Source: Tenacibaculum jejuense (GTDB lineage Bacteria; Bacteroidota; Bacteroidia; Flavobacteriales; Flavobacteriaceae). Taken from it: a stretch of 64,000 bases of DNA. Positions 44,269 to 54,081 of this stretch are shown here, one piece after another; within the stretch, counting starts at the first letter, position 1; each line of letters starts with the position of its first letter. The notes beneath the pieces are model-generated. The model was not told where the DNA came from, searched no databases, and saw only the letters and a program-made list of their open reading frames with translations. The stretch spans positions 62,001 through 126,000 of the forward strand of contig NZ_LT899436.1 of assembly GCF_900198195.1 (NCBI RefSeq), given 5' to 3'. A program made the translations under genes and the position numbers.

Positions 44269-45600
44269 TTAAGATTTTTTTCTGTTATTATTTTTCGGTT
44301 TTCTTTTAAAGTTACTTCTGTTTTTTCGAGGAGTATTGGAATTACTTTCCTTACTATTTTCAGATTTCTTTTTAGATCGAAAATTTCGTCTTGTTTGATT
44401 CTTTTTACTTGGCTTTGAGTTGTTGTTGTTTTCTTTGGAAGTTTTCTTCTGTTGAGGTTGTTCGGTTGGCGTAAGATCAAAACCTTCTAATTCAACAATT
44501 TTTAGCTTTTGCTTTAATAATTTCTCAATGTTTTTAACATACTCTAATTCTTCGTCAGCAACTAAAGATATAGCTTCTCCGCTTGCACCAGCTCTACCAG
44601 TTCTACCAATTCTATGCACATAATCTTCAGGAATATTAGGTAATTCATAGTTAATCACATGAGGTAATAAAGGAATATCTAATCCTCGAGCAGCAATATC
44701 AGTAGCTACTAAAACACGAACAGTATTTTCTTTAAATCCTTTTAAAGCTTTTACTCTTGCACTTTGACTTTTATTTCCATGGATTGCAGCAGAAGAAATA
44801 TCTCTTTTTTGTAGTTTTTCAGCTAGTCTATTTGCTCCGTGTTTAGTTCGTGTAAAAATAAGTACTTGATTCCAATTACCGTCAGAAATTAATTGCGTCA
44901 CCATGGCTGCTTTTCTACTTTTTGGAACACGATATATCTTTTGCTTAACCATTTCCGCAGTTGTATTCTCAGGAGCAGCTTCAACTAGAACAGGATCTGT
45001 TAAAATCCCTTTAGCTAAGGCTTTTATTTCTTTAGAAAAAGTAGCAGAAAAAAGTAAGTTTTGGCGTTTTTCAGGAAGTAGAGCTATAATTTTTTTAATA
45101 TCTCTAACAAAGCCCATATCTAACATTCTATCTGCTTCGTCTAGAATCAGAATGTCAATTCTTTTTAGTGATAATGCTTTTTGGTCATGTAAATCTAATA
45201 ACCTACCTGGTGTGGCAACTAGTACATCTATACCGTTTCTTATCGTTGCAATTTGTTTTTTAGGTTTTACACCTCCAAAAATTACAGTCGACTTAATATT
45301 AAGATGTTTGCTATAATCTCGAACATTATCGTAAATCTGAGCAGCTAATTCTCTGGTAGGAGTTAGTATTAGTGCACGTATTGGTCTAAATTTTGGATTT
45401 TTAGTATCTGTTATTATTTGCAATATTGGTAATGTAAAACCAGCGGTTTTTCCTGTTCCTGTTTGTGCAGATGCTAGTACATCATTACCTTTTAAAATTA
45501 CTGGTATTGCTTTTTCTTGTATTGGGGATGGGTTTACATATCCTTTTTCTTCAATTGCTTTTAAAAGCTCTTTCTTTAACCCTAGTGATTCAAATGTCAT
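44269..45600 (-). CDS. DEAD-box RNA helicase, RhlE-like
   Basis: A 443-residue protein. Q motif at the start ([20 protein letters not shown]), motif I AQTGTGKT, motif [10 protein letters not shown], motif [11 protein letters not shown], and motif [12 protein letters not shown]. After residue 370 comes a lysine/asparagine/serine-rich basic tail (about 70 residues), typical of cold-adapted flavobacterial RhlE proteins. It unwinds RNA in ribosome assembly or decay. Another frame in the tail looks open but is the shadow of the low-complexity sequence. Confidence 0.92.
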   Translation of the reverse strand: MTFESLGLKKELLKAIEEKGYVNPSPIQEKAIPVILKGNDVLASAQTGTGKTAGFTLPILQIITDTKNPKFRPIRALILTPTRELAAQIYDNVRDYSKHLNIKSTVIFGGVKPKKQIATIRNGIDVLVATPGRLLDLHDQKALSLKRIDILILDEADRMLDMGFVRDIKKIIALLPEKRQNLLFSATFSKEIKALAKGILTDPVLVEAAPENTTAEMVKQKIYRVPKSRKAAMVTQLISDGNWNQVLIFTRTKHGANRLAEKLQKRDISSAAIHGNKSQSARVKALKGFKENTVRVLVATDIAARGLDIPLLPHVINYELPNIPEDYVHRIGRTGRAGASGEAISLVADEELEYVKNIEKLLKQKLKIVELEGFDLTPTEQPQQKKTSKENNNNSKPSKKNQTRRNFRSKKKSENSKESNSNTPRKNRSNFKRKPKNNNRKKS

Positions 45601-45774
45601 AAATATAGATAAAGAAATAAATTAGTTTTTATTTCTAAGTAAGGTGTAAAGGTACGGTTATAGTTGTTCACACAAATAAAAGAGATTGATTTTTTCTATT
45701 CAGTTTAGTTACTGTATCATAAATACTAAGTATTGCAGGTGTTTTTAATTAGTAAAAAAATATCAATATAAAAT

Positions 45775-46740
45775 TTATACATAACCTATATGGAACAAAG
45801 GATCACCAAGATTTACAACAGGAAAGTTGTTTTTGGCTATGATATAACCATCTTTAGGTGATTTTACAGAGAATTTTGTTTCACCATATGTATCCATAAT
45901 AAAGCCCACAATTTCACCTTTTTTCACGGATGCTCCATTTTTTACTTTCGGATTAAAAATACCAGCTGCTCGAGCACGTAACCAACTCTTTTTAATAATT
46001 TCTATAGCATCGTTTTGTAAAGGAATTTCTATAGCTTCATCAATCATATTAAAATGACGTAAAATTCTTAGTGTTCCATAAATTCCTTGGTTAATTGCAA
46101 ATTCATTCAATCGTAAAGATTCGCCACCTTCATAAACTATTACAGGAATTTCGTGTTTAAAACATTCATTTCTGAAAGATTTAGGAATAAGTTTAGAACC
46201 AAATTTGAATGGAGCATTAAAAATATCAGCTAAAGCTTTTCCTCTTTCGTCTTGTGGTGTATATCGAATTTGCGCGTAATTACTACGTTGCGCTCCACCA
46301 GTATGATAATCGATAGCAAAATCAACATTTTTAGTAATCTCTTTCATAAGATAATATGCTAATCTACTTGCTAAAGATCCTTTTGTAGAACCTGGAAAAC
46401 TTCTATTTACATCTTTTCCGTGTAATTCTCTAGAAAAATCTAAAAAGCCAAATATGTTCAATAATGGAACAACGATTACACAACCTCTATGAATTTTATA
46501 CGACTTGTCAATTAACATTCGCCTTACCAATTCGATACTGTTGGTCTCGTCGCCATGCAATCCACCTTGTAATAAAATAGTCGGACCAGGTTTCTTTCCG
46601 TTAAAAATATATACCGGAATTTCTATTAAAGTTCCTGTAGGTAATCTATCTACAGGGATTTTTATCAACTTTGATTCTCCTAAAGAAATTCGTTCTCCAC
46701 GAATAACTATCTCCTCATTCTTGAATTCTTTGTCGAACAT
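45775..46740 (-). CDS. Succinylglutamate desuccinylase/aspartoacylase-family protein
   Basis: A 321-residue zinc carboxypeptidase-like enzyme. The Zn ligands His and Glu are in GGLHGDETNSIELVRR, the second His in FAIDYHTGG. The C-terminal lid (VKNGASVKKGEIVGFIMDTY) is a barrel-sandwich-like domain. It overlaps the RimK gene by 34 nt, and RimK/aspartoacylase pairs recur across bacteria; together they may add and remove or trim glutamate-type modifications (inference). Confidence 0.88.
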   Translation of the reverse strand: MFDKEFKNEEIVIRGERISLGESKLIKIPVDRLPTGTLIEIPVYIFNGKKPGPTILLQGGLHGDETNSIELVRRMLIDKSYKIHRGCVIVVPLLNIFGFLDFSRELHGKDVNRSFPGSTKGSLASRLAYYLMKEITKNVDFAIDYHTGGAQRSNYAQIRYTPQDERGKALADIFNAPFKFGSKLIPKSFRNECFKHEIPVIVYEGGESLRLNEFAINQGIYGTLRILRHFNMIDEAIEIPLQNDAIEIIKKSWLRARAAGIFNPKVKNGASVKKGEIVGFIMDTYGETKFSVKSPKDGYIIAKNNFPVVNLGDPLFHIGYV

Positions 46741-47609
46741 TTTTTCTCTAAATATTTTATAATTTCTTCAGCGACATTAACTTTTGTATAGGCTTCAATT
46801 CCTTGTAATCCAGGAGTTGAATTTACCTCTATCAATAATGGACCGCGTTTCGAACGGATTAAATCTACGCCAGCGATAGGTAAACCTAAGTAACCAGCCG
46901 CTTTTATCGCCATAATTCGTTCTTGATTTGTTAAATCAGCTTTTGTAGCTGTTCCGCCTCTATGAATATTCGATCTAAAATCATCATCTAAACCTTTTCT
47001 TTTCATAGAAGAAACAATTTTGTCACCAACTACAAATACACGAATATCTTCGCTATTACTTTCTTTAATGAATTCTTGAAGCAAAATACTCATATTCATT
47101 CTGTAAAAAGTATCAATAATAGACTTTGCAGATTTTTTACTTTCTGCTAACATCACACCCATTCCTTGAGTTCCTTCTTGCATTTTAATAATTACTGGTG
47201 CACCACCAAGTAATTCTATTTGTTCTTTGATGTTTTCAGGATTTACAGAAAAAACAGTATCAGGAATTGGAATTCCTTTTCTGTTCATAATTTGAAGAGT
47301 TCTTACTTTATTTTGAGCTCTGAGTATACCTAAAGATCTTGCTGTACTGTAAATACCATTCATCTCAAATTCTTTAACAATAGCAGCTCCATGTCGAGTT
47401 ACAGAGGCGCCAATTCTCGGAATAATTACATCAGGCTCGTCAATAATGTTTTCTCCTTCATAAATAATTTCTCTTTTACCACCGCTAAGTTTTATAGAAC
47501 ATTTGTTGTGATTAATCACACTAACATCATGTCCACGTTTAACAGCTTCGTCATATATTCGTTTTGTAGAATATATATTTTGACCAACCGATAAAATAAA
47601 AATATTCAT
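46707..47609 (-). CDS. RimK-type alpha-L-glutamate ligase (ATP-grasp)
   Basis: A 300-residue ATP-grasp ligase. The N-terminal domain starts MNIFILSVGQNIYSTKRIYD; the ATP-grasp motifs include VIIKMQEGTQGMGVMLAE, LLQEFIKESNSEDIRVFVVG, and the metal-binding GPLLIEVNSTPGLQGIE. RimK adds glutamate residues to the C-terminus of ribosomal protein S6 in Escherichia coli; relatives modify other substrates. It is transcribed from the promoter at 47626-47633, divergently from the BNR gene. Confidence 0.9.
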   Translation of the reverse strand: MNIFILSVGQNIYSTKRIYDEAVKRGHDVSVINHNKCSIKLSGGKREIIYEGENIIDEPDVIIPRIGASVTRHGAAIVKEFEMNGIYSTARSLGILRAQNKVRTLQIMNRKGIPIPDTVFSVNPENIKEQIELLGGAPVIIKMQEGTQGMGVMLAESKKSAKSIIDTFYRMNMSILLQEFIKESNSEDIRVFVVGDKIVSSMKRKGLDDDFRSNIHRGGTATKADLTNQERIMAIKAAGYLGLPIAGVDLIRSKRGPLLIEVNSTPGLQGIEAYTKVNVAEEIIKYLEKKCSTKNSRMRR

Positions 47610-47625
47610 GTAGATGCTTTTTACA

Positions 47626-47633
47626 CAAATCTA
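47626..47633 (-). promoter_or_regulatory. -7 element of the rimK-like operon
   Basis: TAGATTTG on the minus strand, a perfect match, 16 nt before the start. Confidence 0.5.
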
Positions 47634-47660
47634 ATCAAAATTAAAATGGAAAGTATTTTT

Positions 47661-47668
47661 TATTTTTG
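47661..47668 (+). promoter_or_regulatory. -7 element of the BNR-repeat gene
   Basis: TATTTTTG, a perfect match, 25 nt before the start codon at 47694. Divergent from the rimK-type promoter 30 nt away. Confidence 0.5.
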
Positions 47669-47693
47669 ATACTACTTTATAAATCCAAACCAA

Positions 47694-50525
47694 ATGAAAC
47701 AAATCCTTTTCGTATTCCTGTTTGTAGGAATGACAGTGTTTTCACAACAAAATCCGACAAAAGCTAGTATTGTTCAAGATGCACTTCAACAAAAAGCAAT
47801 AATGACTGAAAATTCATTAGTAAAGAATATTCCTTTTGAAAATATTGGTCCGACTGTAATGAGTGGTAGAGTTGTAGACATAGACGTAAACCCAGACAAT
47901 ACAGTTGAATTTTACGTAGGATATGCTTCCGGAGGTTTATGGTATACGAATAATAATGGAAATACATTTACACCAGTTTTAGATAATGCACCAACTCAAA
48001 ACATTGGTGATATTGCTGTGGATTGGAAAAACGGAACAATTTGGGTAGGAACGGGAGAAAATAATTCATCGCGTTCTTCTTATGCTGGAATTGGAATTTT
48101 AAAATCTACAGATAAAGGTAAAACATGGTCAAACGTAGGTTTACACGATTCACATCACATTGGTAGAATATTAATTAATCCAAATAATCCAAATGAAGTG
48201 GTTGTTGGAGTTTTAGGTCATTTGTATTCTTCAAATAATGAAAGAGGGATTTATAAAACCACCGACGGAGGAAAAACTTGGAATAGAACTTTATTTGTGA
48301 ATGACGATACAGGAATTATCGATGTGCAGCAAGCACCGAATAATTTTAATACGTTATATGCTGCTTCTTGGGAAAGAGAACGTAAAGCTTGGAATTTTGA
48401 TGGTGATGGTAAAAACTCTGCAATTTATAAGTCTACTGATGGCGGTAATACTTGGAGTAAAATTTCTGAAAACAATGGATTTCCAAATGGAAATGGTGTA
48501 GGAAGAATAGGTTTGGCAGTTTATGATGAAAACACGGTGTATGCTTTTCATGATAATCAATTTAGAAGAAAGAAGGATGGAAAACAAAAAAGTGATTCGA
48601 ATGCTTTAGCAAAAGAAGATTTTAAGAAAATGTCTACAGATGAATTCTTAAAGTTATCAGATAAAAAATTAAACAGTTATCTAAAGACAAACGGATTTCA
48701 AGAGAAATATAGAGCAGACAATGTAAAGCAAATGGTGCGATCTGGATCTGTTAAACCGATTGATTTAGCGAAGTATTTAGAGAATGCAAATTCTTTATTA
48801 TTTGATACACCTGTTATTGGAGCTGAAGTTTTTAAAACAACAAATGGTGGGAAATCATGGAAGAAAACACATGAAGGATATTTAGATGATATCTATTTTT
48901 CATACGGGTATTATTTTGGTGAAATTAGAGTAGATCCGCAAGATAAAAATGGGATTTATATTTTAGGTGTTCCAATTTTAAAGTCAAAAGATGGAGGAAA
49001 AACATTTGTATCGATCACGAGAGAAAATGTACATTCAGATCATCAAGCACTTTGGGTAAATTCAAAAATTCAAGGTCATTTAATTGATGGAAACGATGGA
49101 GGCTTAAATATCTCTTATGACGATGGTGAAAGTTGGTTAAAATTAAATACACCACCAGTTGGACAGTTTTATGCGATTTATGCAGATAACCAGAAATCGT
49201 ACAATGTTTATGGTGGATTACAAGATAACGGTGTTTGGGTAGCTAATCATAACGCTAAAATCAACAAGGCTTGGCATCAATCAGGAAAAAATCCATACGA
49301 ATCAATTATGGGTGGAGACGGAATGCAAGTTCAAGTAGATGACCGAAATCCAGATATTGTATACACAGGATTTCAGTTTGGAAATTATTTCCGATTAAAT
49401 AGAGAAAACGGAGGCAGAAAATACATTCAACCGAAACATACTTTAGGTGAGAATCCATATCGTTTTAATTGGCAAACACCAATATTATTATCTAAACATA
49501 ATCAAGATATTTTATATCTAGGAGGAAACAAATTACACCGCTCTTTAAATCAAGGAGACGATTGGGAAACGATTTCTGGAGATTTAACTCAAGGTGGAAA
49601 AAAAGGAAACGTTGCTTACGGAACACTAACTACAATTAGTGAAAGTCCATTTCAATTTGGATTAATTTACGTTGGTTCAGATGATGGTTTGGTCCAAATT
49701 ACTAAAAATGGAGGAGGAAGTTGGGAGAATATTTCTAGCACGCTTCCTAAAGATTTATGGGTAAGTAGAGTTATTGCTTCTAAACATAAAAAAGAGCGAG
49801 TATATGTAACATTAAACGGATATCGTTGGGATGATTTTACAACTTATGTTTATGTTTCTGATGACTATGGAAAATCTTGGAAAAGCATTGCAAATAATAT
49901 CCCAGCATCACCAGTAAATGTAATAAAAGAAGATCCAGACTACGAGAACTTATTATACTTAGGAACAGATAATGGTTTATATATTTCTTTTGATTCAGGA
50001 AAATCTTGGGAAATTTTTAGCAAAAACTTACCTAACGTTGCTGTACACGATTTGGTAATTCAACCTAAAGCAAAACATTTGATAGTAGGTACACACGGAA
50101 GAAGTTTATACAAGGCAAATATTAAACCATTACAAGAGTATTCTGAAGCGATTTCAGACATAAATGATAAAATATTTAGTATAAATAATATCAGAAAAAG
50201 TGGAATATGGGGTAGTTCATGGAGTAAATGGTTACAGCCTTACACACCGACTGTAACAATTCCATATTTTTCAAACACGAATAAAGATGCATTTTTTACA
50301 ATTTATAGTGGAGATGTTGTTGTAAATTCGTTTAAAGTTAAAACTTCAAAAGGGTTTAATGAAGCTGAATTTGATGTAAGTTTTAGTAAAGCAGGATTAA
50401 AAAATTATAAGAAAATAAATAAAGAAGCTGTATTAAGTACAGTAAAAAACGGAAAAACATATTTACCTAAAGGAAAGTACAAGGTAAAAATGGGTAAAGC
50501 AACAAAAACATTTGAAATTAAATAA
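47694..50525 (+). CDS. Secreted BNR-repeat/sortilin-like beta-propeller protein
   Basis: A 943-residue exported protein. Signal peptide residues 1-18 (LFVFLFVGMTVFSQ). It contains many Asp-box (BNR) motifs, S/T-x-D-x-G-x-T-W, such as STDKGKTWSNVG, TTDGGKTWNRTL, STDGGNTWSKIS, TTNGGKSWKKT and SDDYGKSWKSI, each marking a propeller blade. In this family (WD40/YVTN/BNR or VPS10-like) propellers often occur in secreted proteins of Bacteroidetes with unknown ligands. No T9SS C-terminal domain is obvious. The stop codon is followed at once by the FolB start. Confidence 0.85.
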   Translation: MKQILFVFLFVGMTVFSQQNPTKASIVQDALQQKAIMTENSLVKNIPFENIGPTVMSGRVVDIDVNPDNTVEFYVGYASGGLWYTNNNGNTFTPVLDNAPTQNIGDIAVDWKNGTIWVGTGENNSSRSSYAGIGILKSTDKGKTWSNVGLHDSHHIGRILINPNNPNEVVVGVLGHLYSSNNERGIYKTTDGGKTWNRTLFVNDDTGIIDVQQAPNNFNTLYAASWERERKAWNFDGDGKNSAIYKSTDGGNTWSKISENNGFPNGNGVGRIGLAVYDENTVYAFHDNQFRRKKDGKQKSDSNALAKEDFKKMSTDEFLKLSDKKLNSYLKTNGFQEKYRADNVKQMVRSGSVKPIDLAKYLENANSLLFDTPVIGAEVFKTTNGGKSWKKTHEGYLDDIYFSYGYYFGEIRVDPQDKNGIYILGVPILKSKDGGKTFVSITRENVHSDHQALWVNSKIQGHLIDGNDGGLNISYDDGESWLKLNTPPVGQFYAIYADNQKSYNVYGGLQDNGVWVANHNAKINKAWHQSGKNPYESIMGGDGMQVQVDDRNPDIVYTGFQFGNYFRLNRENGGRKYIQPKHTLGENPYRFNWQTPILLSKHNQDILYLGGNKLHRSLNQGDDWETISGDLTQGGKKGNVAYGTLTTISESPFQFGLIYVGSDDGLVQITKNGGGSWENISSTLPKDLWVSRVIASKHKKERVYVTLNGYRWDDFTTYVYVSDDYGKSWKSIANNIPASPVNVIKEDPDYENLLYLGTDNGLYISFDSGKSWEIFSKNLPNVAVHDLVIQPKAKHLIVGTHGRSLYKANIKPLQEYSEAISDINDKIFSINNIRKSGIWGSSWSKWLQPYTPTVTIPYFSNTNKDAFFTIYSGDVVVNSFKVKTSKGFNEAEFDVSFSKAGLKNYKKINKEAVLSTVKNGKTYLPKGKYKVKMGKATKTFEIK

Positions 50526-50888
50526 ATGGGAGTAATAAAAGTAACCAATATAAAGATCTTCACAAACCACGGATGCTTAGAAGAAGAGGCAAAAATTGGG
50601 TCAGAATACAGAGTTGATATAGAAGTTAAGGGAAATTTAACACTTTCTGCAAAAACGGATGAATTAAGTGATACGATCGATTATGTACACTTAAATAAAA
50701 TAGCCAAAGAAGAAATGAATAAACGTTCTAAATTATTAGAACAGGTGGCTCAGAGGATGTTAGATCGAATTTTTGATGAAATACCTTTAGTAGACGAAGC
50801 AGAAATTAGTGTGTCAAAAATAAATCCACCAATAGGCGGAAATGTGGGAGAAGTAACAATTATGCTATCAGAAGTGCGTAAAAGTTAA
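50526..50888 (+). CDS. folB: Dihydroneopterin aldolase
   Basis: A 120-residue cytoplasmic enzyme of folate synthesis that converts 7,8-dihydroneopterin to 6-hydroxymethyl-7,8-dihydropterin and glycolaldehyde. The sequence matches the family over its full length: KIFTNHGCLEEEAKIGSEYR with the conserved substrate Glu, DTIDYVHLNKIA, LLEQVAQRMLDRI, and VSKINPPIGGNVGEVTI with the conserved K-x-x-P-P. The start ATG follows the stop of the BNR gene directly (TAAATG). Confidence 0.92.
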   Translation: MGVIKVTNIKIFTNHGCLEEEAKIGSEYRVDIEVKGNLTLSAKTDELSDTIDYVHLNKIAKEEMNKRSKLLEQVAQRMLDRIFDEIPLVDEAEISVSKINPPIGGNVGEVTIMLSEVRKS

Positions 50889-50894
50889 AAAATA

Positions 50895-50925
50895 CTTGCC
50901 ACTAAAAAGAAAAAGTTTAAATTTG
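50895..50925 (+). promoter_or_regulatory. Promoter of tRNA-Cys
   Basis: TAAATTTG at 50918-50925 is a perfect -7 element; CTTG at 50895-50898 is a fair -33 element with a 19-nt spacer. The start would fall about 7 nt before the tRNA. Confidence 0.55.
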
Positions 50926-50938
50926 CACTCTCACAAAA

Positions 50939-51009
50939 GGTGTCGTGGCCGAGTGGCTAGGCAGTGGTCTGCAACACCATCTACAGCGGTTCGAATCCGC
51001 TCGACACCT
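50939..51009 (+). tRNA. tRNA-Cys (GCA)
   Basis: Cloverleaf: acceptor GGTGTCG/CGACACC, D-stem region GGCCGAGTGGCTAGGC, anticodon stem GTGGT/ACCAT with loop CTGCAAC (anticodon GCA), T-stem/loop with GCGGTTCGAATCCGC, discriminator T. CCA is not encoded. Confidence 0.92.
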
Positions 51010-51012
51010 CAA

Positions 51013-51047
51013 AAGTCTCAATATCATTAATATTGAGACTTTTTTTA
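51013..51047 (+). terminator. Rho-independent terminator after tRNA-Cys
   Basis: Arms AGTCTCAATAT and ATATTGAGACT around a short loop, followed by seven T. Confidence 0.9.
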
Positions 51048-51164
51048 TGATTAAAATTGTTACATAATTATCCTCTTATAGTTCGAAAATTGCAGGAATT
51101 AAGGTTTTTTAGCCCATTTATACTAGATGTAACATTTTTGAAAGTTTCATCTATAACTTTAATA

Positions 51165-51172
51165 TACCTTTG
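51165..51172 (+). promoter_or_regulatory. -7 element of a candidate small RNA
   Basis: TACCTTTG, a perfect match. It sits about 90 nt upstream of a strong terminator hairpin (51258-51296) with no gene between. Confidence 0.4.
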
Positions 51173-51178
51173 TATCAT

Positions 51179-51297
51179 CATTGAATCTATAGTCGCTAAA
51201 AGCTAAGTTGGGGGACAAATGTTTTTATTTAATGACTAACAAGATTTAAGAGTTAAGATAACACAATCTAGAAATAGGTTGTGTTATTGTTTTTTAA
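51179..51297 (+). ncRNA. Candidate small RNA or leader in the 430-bp gap
   Basis: The 51048-51474 gap holds no protein gene. A promoter element (51165) and a terminator (51258) bracket about 119 nt with the unusual run GTTGGGGGACAAAT at about 51207. Nothing in it matches a riboswitch I know. Function is unknown; the transcript is inferred only. Confidence 0.35.
51258..51296 (+). terminator. Terminator-like hairpin with GAAA tetraloop
   Basis: Stem starts ATAACACAA (51258) and is closed by TTGTGTTAT (51279-51287), with inner CTA/TAG pairs closing a GAAA loop, then a T-run. Confidence 0.7.
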
Positions 51298-51415
51298 TAA
51301 GTTTCTTTTTCTTCTAAACTTATAAATCGCCCATTTTATTGAGTTTTCTAGTTCCTTTCAAAGGATTTTTTTCCTTTTTAACCCATTTTATTTCCCTCTA
51401 ACTCTATTTAATGAT

Positions 51416-51444
51416 TTTGCTACCAGTGTCTTAAAATACTTTTG
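51416..51444 (+). promoter_or_regulatory. Promoter of the spondin-domain lipoprotein gene
   Basis: TTTG at 51416-51419, 17-nt spacer, TACTTTTG at 51437-51444 (perfect -7 element), 30 nt before the start. Confidence 0.65.
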
Positions 51445-51474
51445 TGGTGTAAACCAGTAAAAGTATTATTTAAC

Positions 51475-53814
51475 ATGAAAACAATTAATTATTTTATACT
51501 AGCAATGTTATTGTTAGTCGTGTCATGTAACGATGACGAAGAAGTTAGCCAACCAGATAATGGAAATCCTCCGACTACAGCAAACAAAGATGTAGTATTT
51601 AATGAAATTAAATATCAAGGAAGTAAAGACCTTATAGAAATTTATAATAGAGGAACTGAAGCCGCAGATATTAGTGAATATTGGCTTTGTTTAGGTCCTG
51701 GAGCGTATCAAAAAATAGGAGATTTAACTCCAGAATCAGGAAATACAACTATTCCAGCTGATGGATATTTAGTAATAAGCTACAATTTACCAGACGAAAA
51801 AGGTGGATTAGGATTATACTCAACAAATGAATTTACGAATCCAGATGCAATTATAGATTTCGTTCAGTATGGTGATTCTGGTTCTGCTAGAGAAAATATT
51901 GCTGCTTCTGCAGGAATTTGGACAGCAGGTGATTTTGTTCCTGTTGTAAAAAGCGAAGACAATAGTATCGTTTATGATGGAGAAGGTAATGGAGTTATGA
52001 ATTGGGCAGAAACTACAGAAGTAACTTTTGGAGCACAAAATATTGTTATGCCACCACAAGATGATGTTCGTTCTGTTGTAATTAATGAAGTTAATTACGG
52101 AAAAGATAAATTAATCGAATTATGGAACAACGGAGATGTAGCTGTAGACGTTAGTGATTATTGGTTATGTTTAGGACCAGGTCAGTATTTACAAGTAAAG
52201 AACGCTACGGTTGTTAGTGGATCTGCACAGTTAAATCCAAGTGAGTTTTTAGTAGTAAGCTGGGATCAGTTAAGTGAAAGTGCAGGATTAGGTTTTTATG
52301 CTTCAAACGCATTTACGAATCCAGATGCAATTTTAGACTTTGTTCAATGGGGAGCTTCAGGTAGTGCAAGAGAAAATGTGGCAGTTGCTGCAGGAATTTG
52401 GACAGCAGGTGAATTTGTTCCTCAAGTAAGATTAGAGAGTTATAGTTTAGCTTACGATGGAGAAGGAGATGCGATTTCAGATTGGAAAGAAGCTGTAAAT
52501 CCAACTTTTGGTAGAGGAAATGCTGCTGAAGCTGCAAAAACAAGATTTACTGTAACAATTACAAATAAGATTAATTATTTAGGAACACACGTTTTTAATA
52601 CACCAACAGGAGCTTCAAACCCAGGTCCAGTAACTGATGTGAATGGAAGTTATTCTGTAAAATTTAAAGCAGTACCTGGAACAAAATTGAGTTTCGCTTC
52701 AATGTCTGCTGCTACAAACGATTGGTTTTTTGCTCCAAGAATGACAGGAATAGATCTTTTTGATGCAAGCGGAAGTGCTGTGACAGGAGATATTAGTAAT
52801 CAGATTTATTTATGGGATGCGGGAACAGAAGAAGAAGATCCAGCTACAATAGCAACTGAACCTAACGGAGGAACAACTGGAAGTCCAGATGATGATAACA
52901 CAGTTCGTGTGGTGAAAAATGATGTGACACCCTATTTAAGAACAGAATTAGCATACGATAGTTCAACAAGATATTTCACTTTAACATTAACTAATTTAGT
53001 AGGAGCTTCAGGAAGTACACCAATTGTACTTACGCCAGGTTTAGCTGTATTACATGCACAAAACGCACCTTTATTTACAGTTGGACAACCAGATAGAGGA
53101 TATGGATTAAAAGAAATTGCAGAAGCAGGTAATCCAATGCCATTATACCAATGGTTTAACGCAACAGGTTCTCAAGGAGCTCCATTACGTTTGTCTTCTT
53201 CGTATACAGTATTTTCTCCAGCGGTTTTATATGCATTTAGTACAACTAAAGATCCTTGGTTTGTTCAAGGAGAGCAAGCAAAAGCATCTAGTGGTTTAGA
53301 AGAGATTGCAGAAGATGGAAATAACCAAGTTGCTTACGAATATTTAAAAGGTTTAGGTCTTCCAGTAGCTAAGAGTAATGAAACTGCTCCAGTAAAACCG
53401 GGTGAATCTCTAACATTTACAATTGAAGTTCCACAAGGTTTAGATTATAAATTAGGATTTGGAACAATGTTAGTAGATACTAACGATTGGTTTATTAGTT
53501 ACAACAACGATGGAGTTGCTTTATTCGATGAAAATGGAACAGCTTTCTCTGGTACTTCTGAAAGTGATGAAACTTATCTTTTTGATGCAGGAACTGAAGC
53601 TGACGAAGAAGTTGGATTCGGAGCTAATCAAGCGCCAAGACAATCAGGACCAAATACAGGAGCAGCTGATAGCGATAATTTAGTAAGAAGAGTAACAACA
53701 TTAAATGATGTACAATTTGGTAAAGGAGCAATTAATAGCTCTCCAGGGGTAACATGGTTTGGTGATCCAAGAGGAGGTTACAATTTAATAGAGGTAAACA
53801 TCCAACCTCAATAA
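51475..53814 (+). CDS. Lamin-tail and spondin-domain lipoprotein
   Basis: The start at 51475 (MKTINYFILAMLLLVVSC) gives a lipoprotein signal with lipobox VVSC; an in-frame ATG at 51442 lies inside the promoter and is rejected. The mature part has four modules in tandem: two lamin-tail-like domains (about residues 35-170 and 180-335; each contains (D/E)YWLCLGPG, FTNPDAI and AGIWTAG) and two spondin-N-like domains (about 345-540 and 590-779; each has WF(F/I), DLFD- or ALFDENG-type and WDAGTE or FDAGTE motifs). Length 779 residues. Lamin-tail domains also occur in secreted bacterial nucleases and adhesins; here no nuclease domain is seen, so an adhesive or matrix role is likely. Confidence 0.85.
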   Translation: MKTINYFILAMLLLVVSCNDDEEVSQPDNGNPPTTANKDVVFNEIKYQGSKDLIEIYNRGTEAADISEYWLCLGPGAYQKIGDLTPESGNTTIPADGYLVISYNLPDEKGGLGLYSTNEFTNPDAIIDFVQYGDSGSARENIAASAGIWTAGDFVPVVKSEDNSIVYDGEGNGVMNWAETTEVTFGAQNIVMPPQDDVRSVVINEVNYGKDKLIELWNNGDVAVDVSDYWLCLGPGQYLQVKNATVVSGSAQLNPSEFLVVSWDQLSESAGLGFYASNAFTNPDAILDFVQWGASGSARENVAVAAGIWTAGEFVPQVRLESYSLAYDGEGDAISDWKEAVNPTFGRGNAAEAAKTRFTVTITNKINYLGTHVFNTPTGASNPGPVTDVNGSYSVKFKAVPGTKLSFASMSAATNDWFFAPRMTGIDLFDASGSAVTGDISNQIYLWDAGTEEEDPATIATEPNGGTTGSPDDDNTVRVVKNDVTPYLRTELAYDSSTRYFTLTLTNLVGASGSTPIVLTPGLAVLHAQNAPLFTVGQPDRGYGLKEIAEAGNPMPLYQWFNATGSQGAPLRLSSSYTVFSPAVLYAFSTTKDPWFVQGEQAKASSGLEEIAEDGNNQVAYEYLKGLGLPVAKSNETAPVKPGESLTFTIEVPQGLDYKLGFGTMLVDTNDWFISYNNDGVALFDENGTAFSGTSESDETYLFDAGTEADEEVGFGANQAPRQSGPNTGAADSDNLVRRVTTLNDVQFGKGAINSSPGVTWFGDPRGGYNLIEVNIQPQ

Positions 53815-53896
53815 AAGTAGTATATGTGTTGAATCAAAAATGTAATAGTTTTTAGAATAACGTTGATTCATTCTATGTATTAATTTGGGATTATTT

Positions 53897-53933
53897 CTCC
53901 AGTCAATTAAATTGACTGGAGTTTCTTTTTTTA
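53897..53933 (+). terminator. Rho-independent terminator after the spondin-domain gene
   Basis: Arms CTCCAGTCAATT and AATTGACTGGAG around a single A, followed by a T-rich run. Confidence 0.85.
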
Positions 53934-54081
53934 TAGAAAGAATAAAGTAACATATTTTTAATTTTTCGTATAAGTATCATAAAATGAGTTTATTATTTCC
54001 TTTTTTAAATTGTATCAATATTGAAACTGTTACAATAAAATGAATAATATTTTTACTGAACTCACTCCAGCTTTACAAATA

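Noticed and set aside
44238..44480. 80-residue basic ORF on the minus strand
   Set aside because: It overlaps the low-complexity tail of the RhlE helicase in another frame and reads only Lys/Asn/Arg-rich sequence; treated as a shadow.
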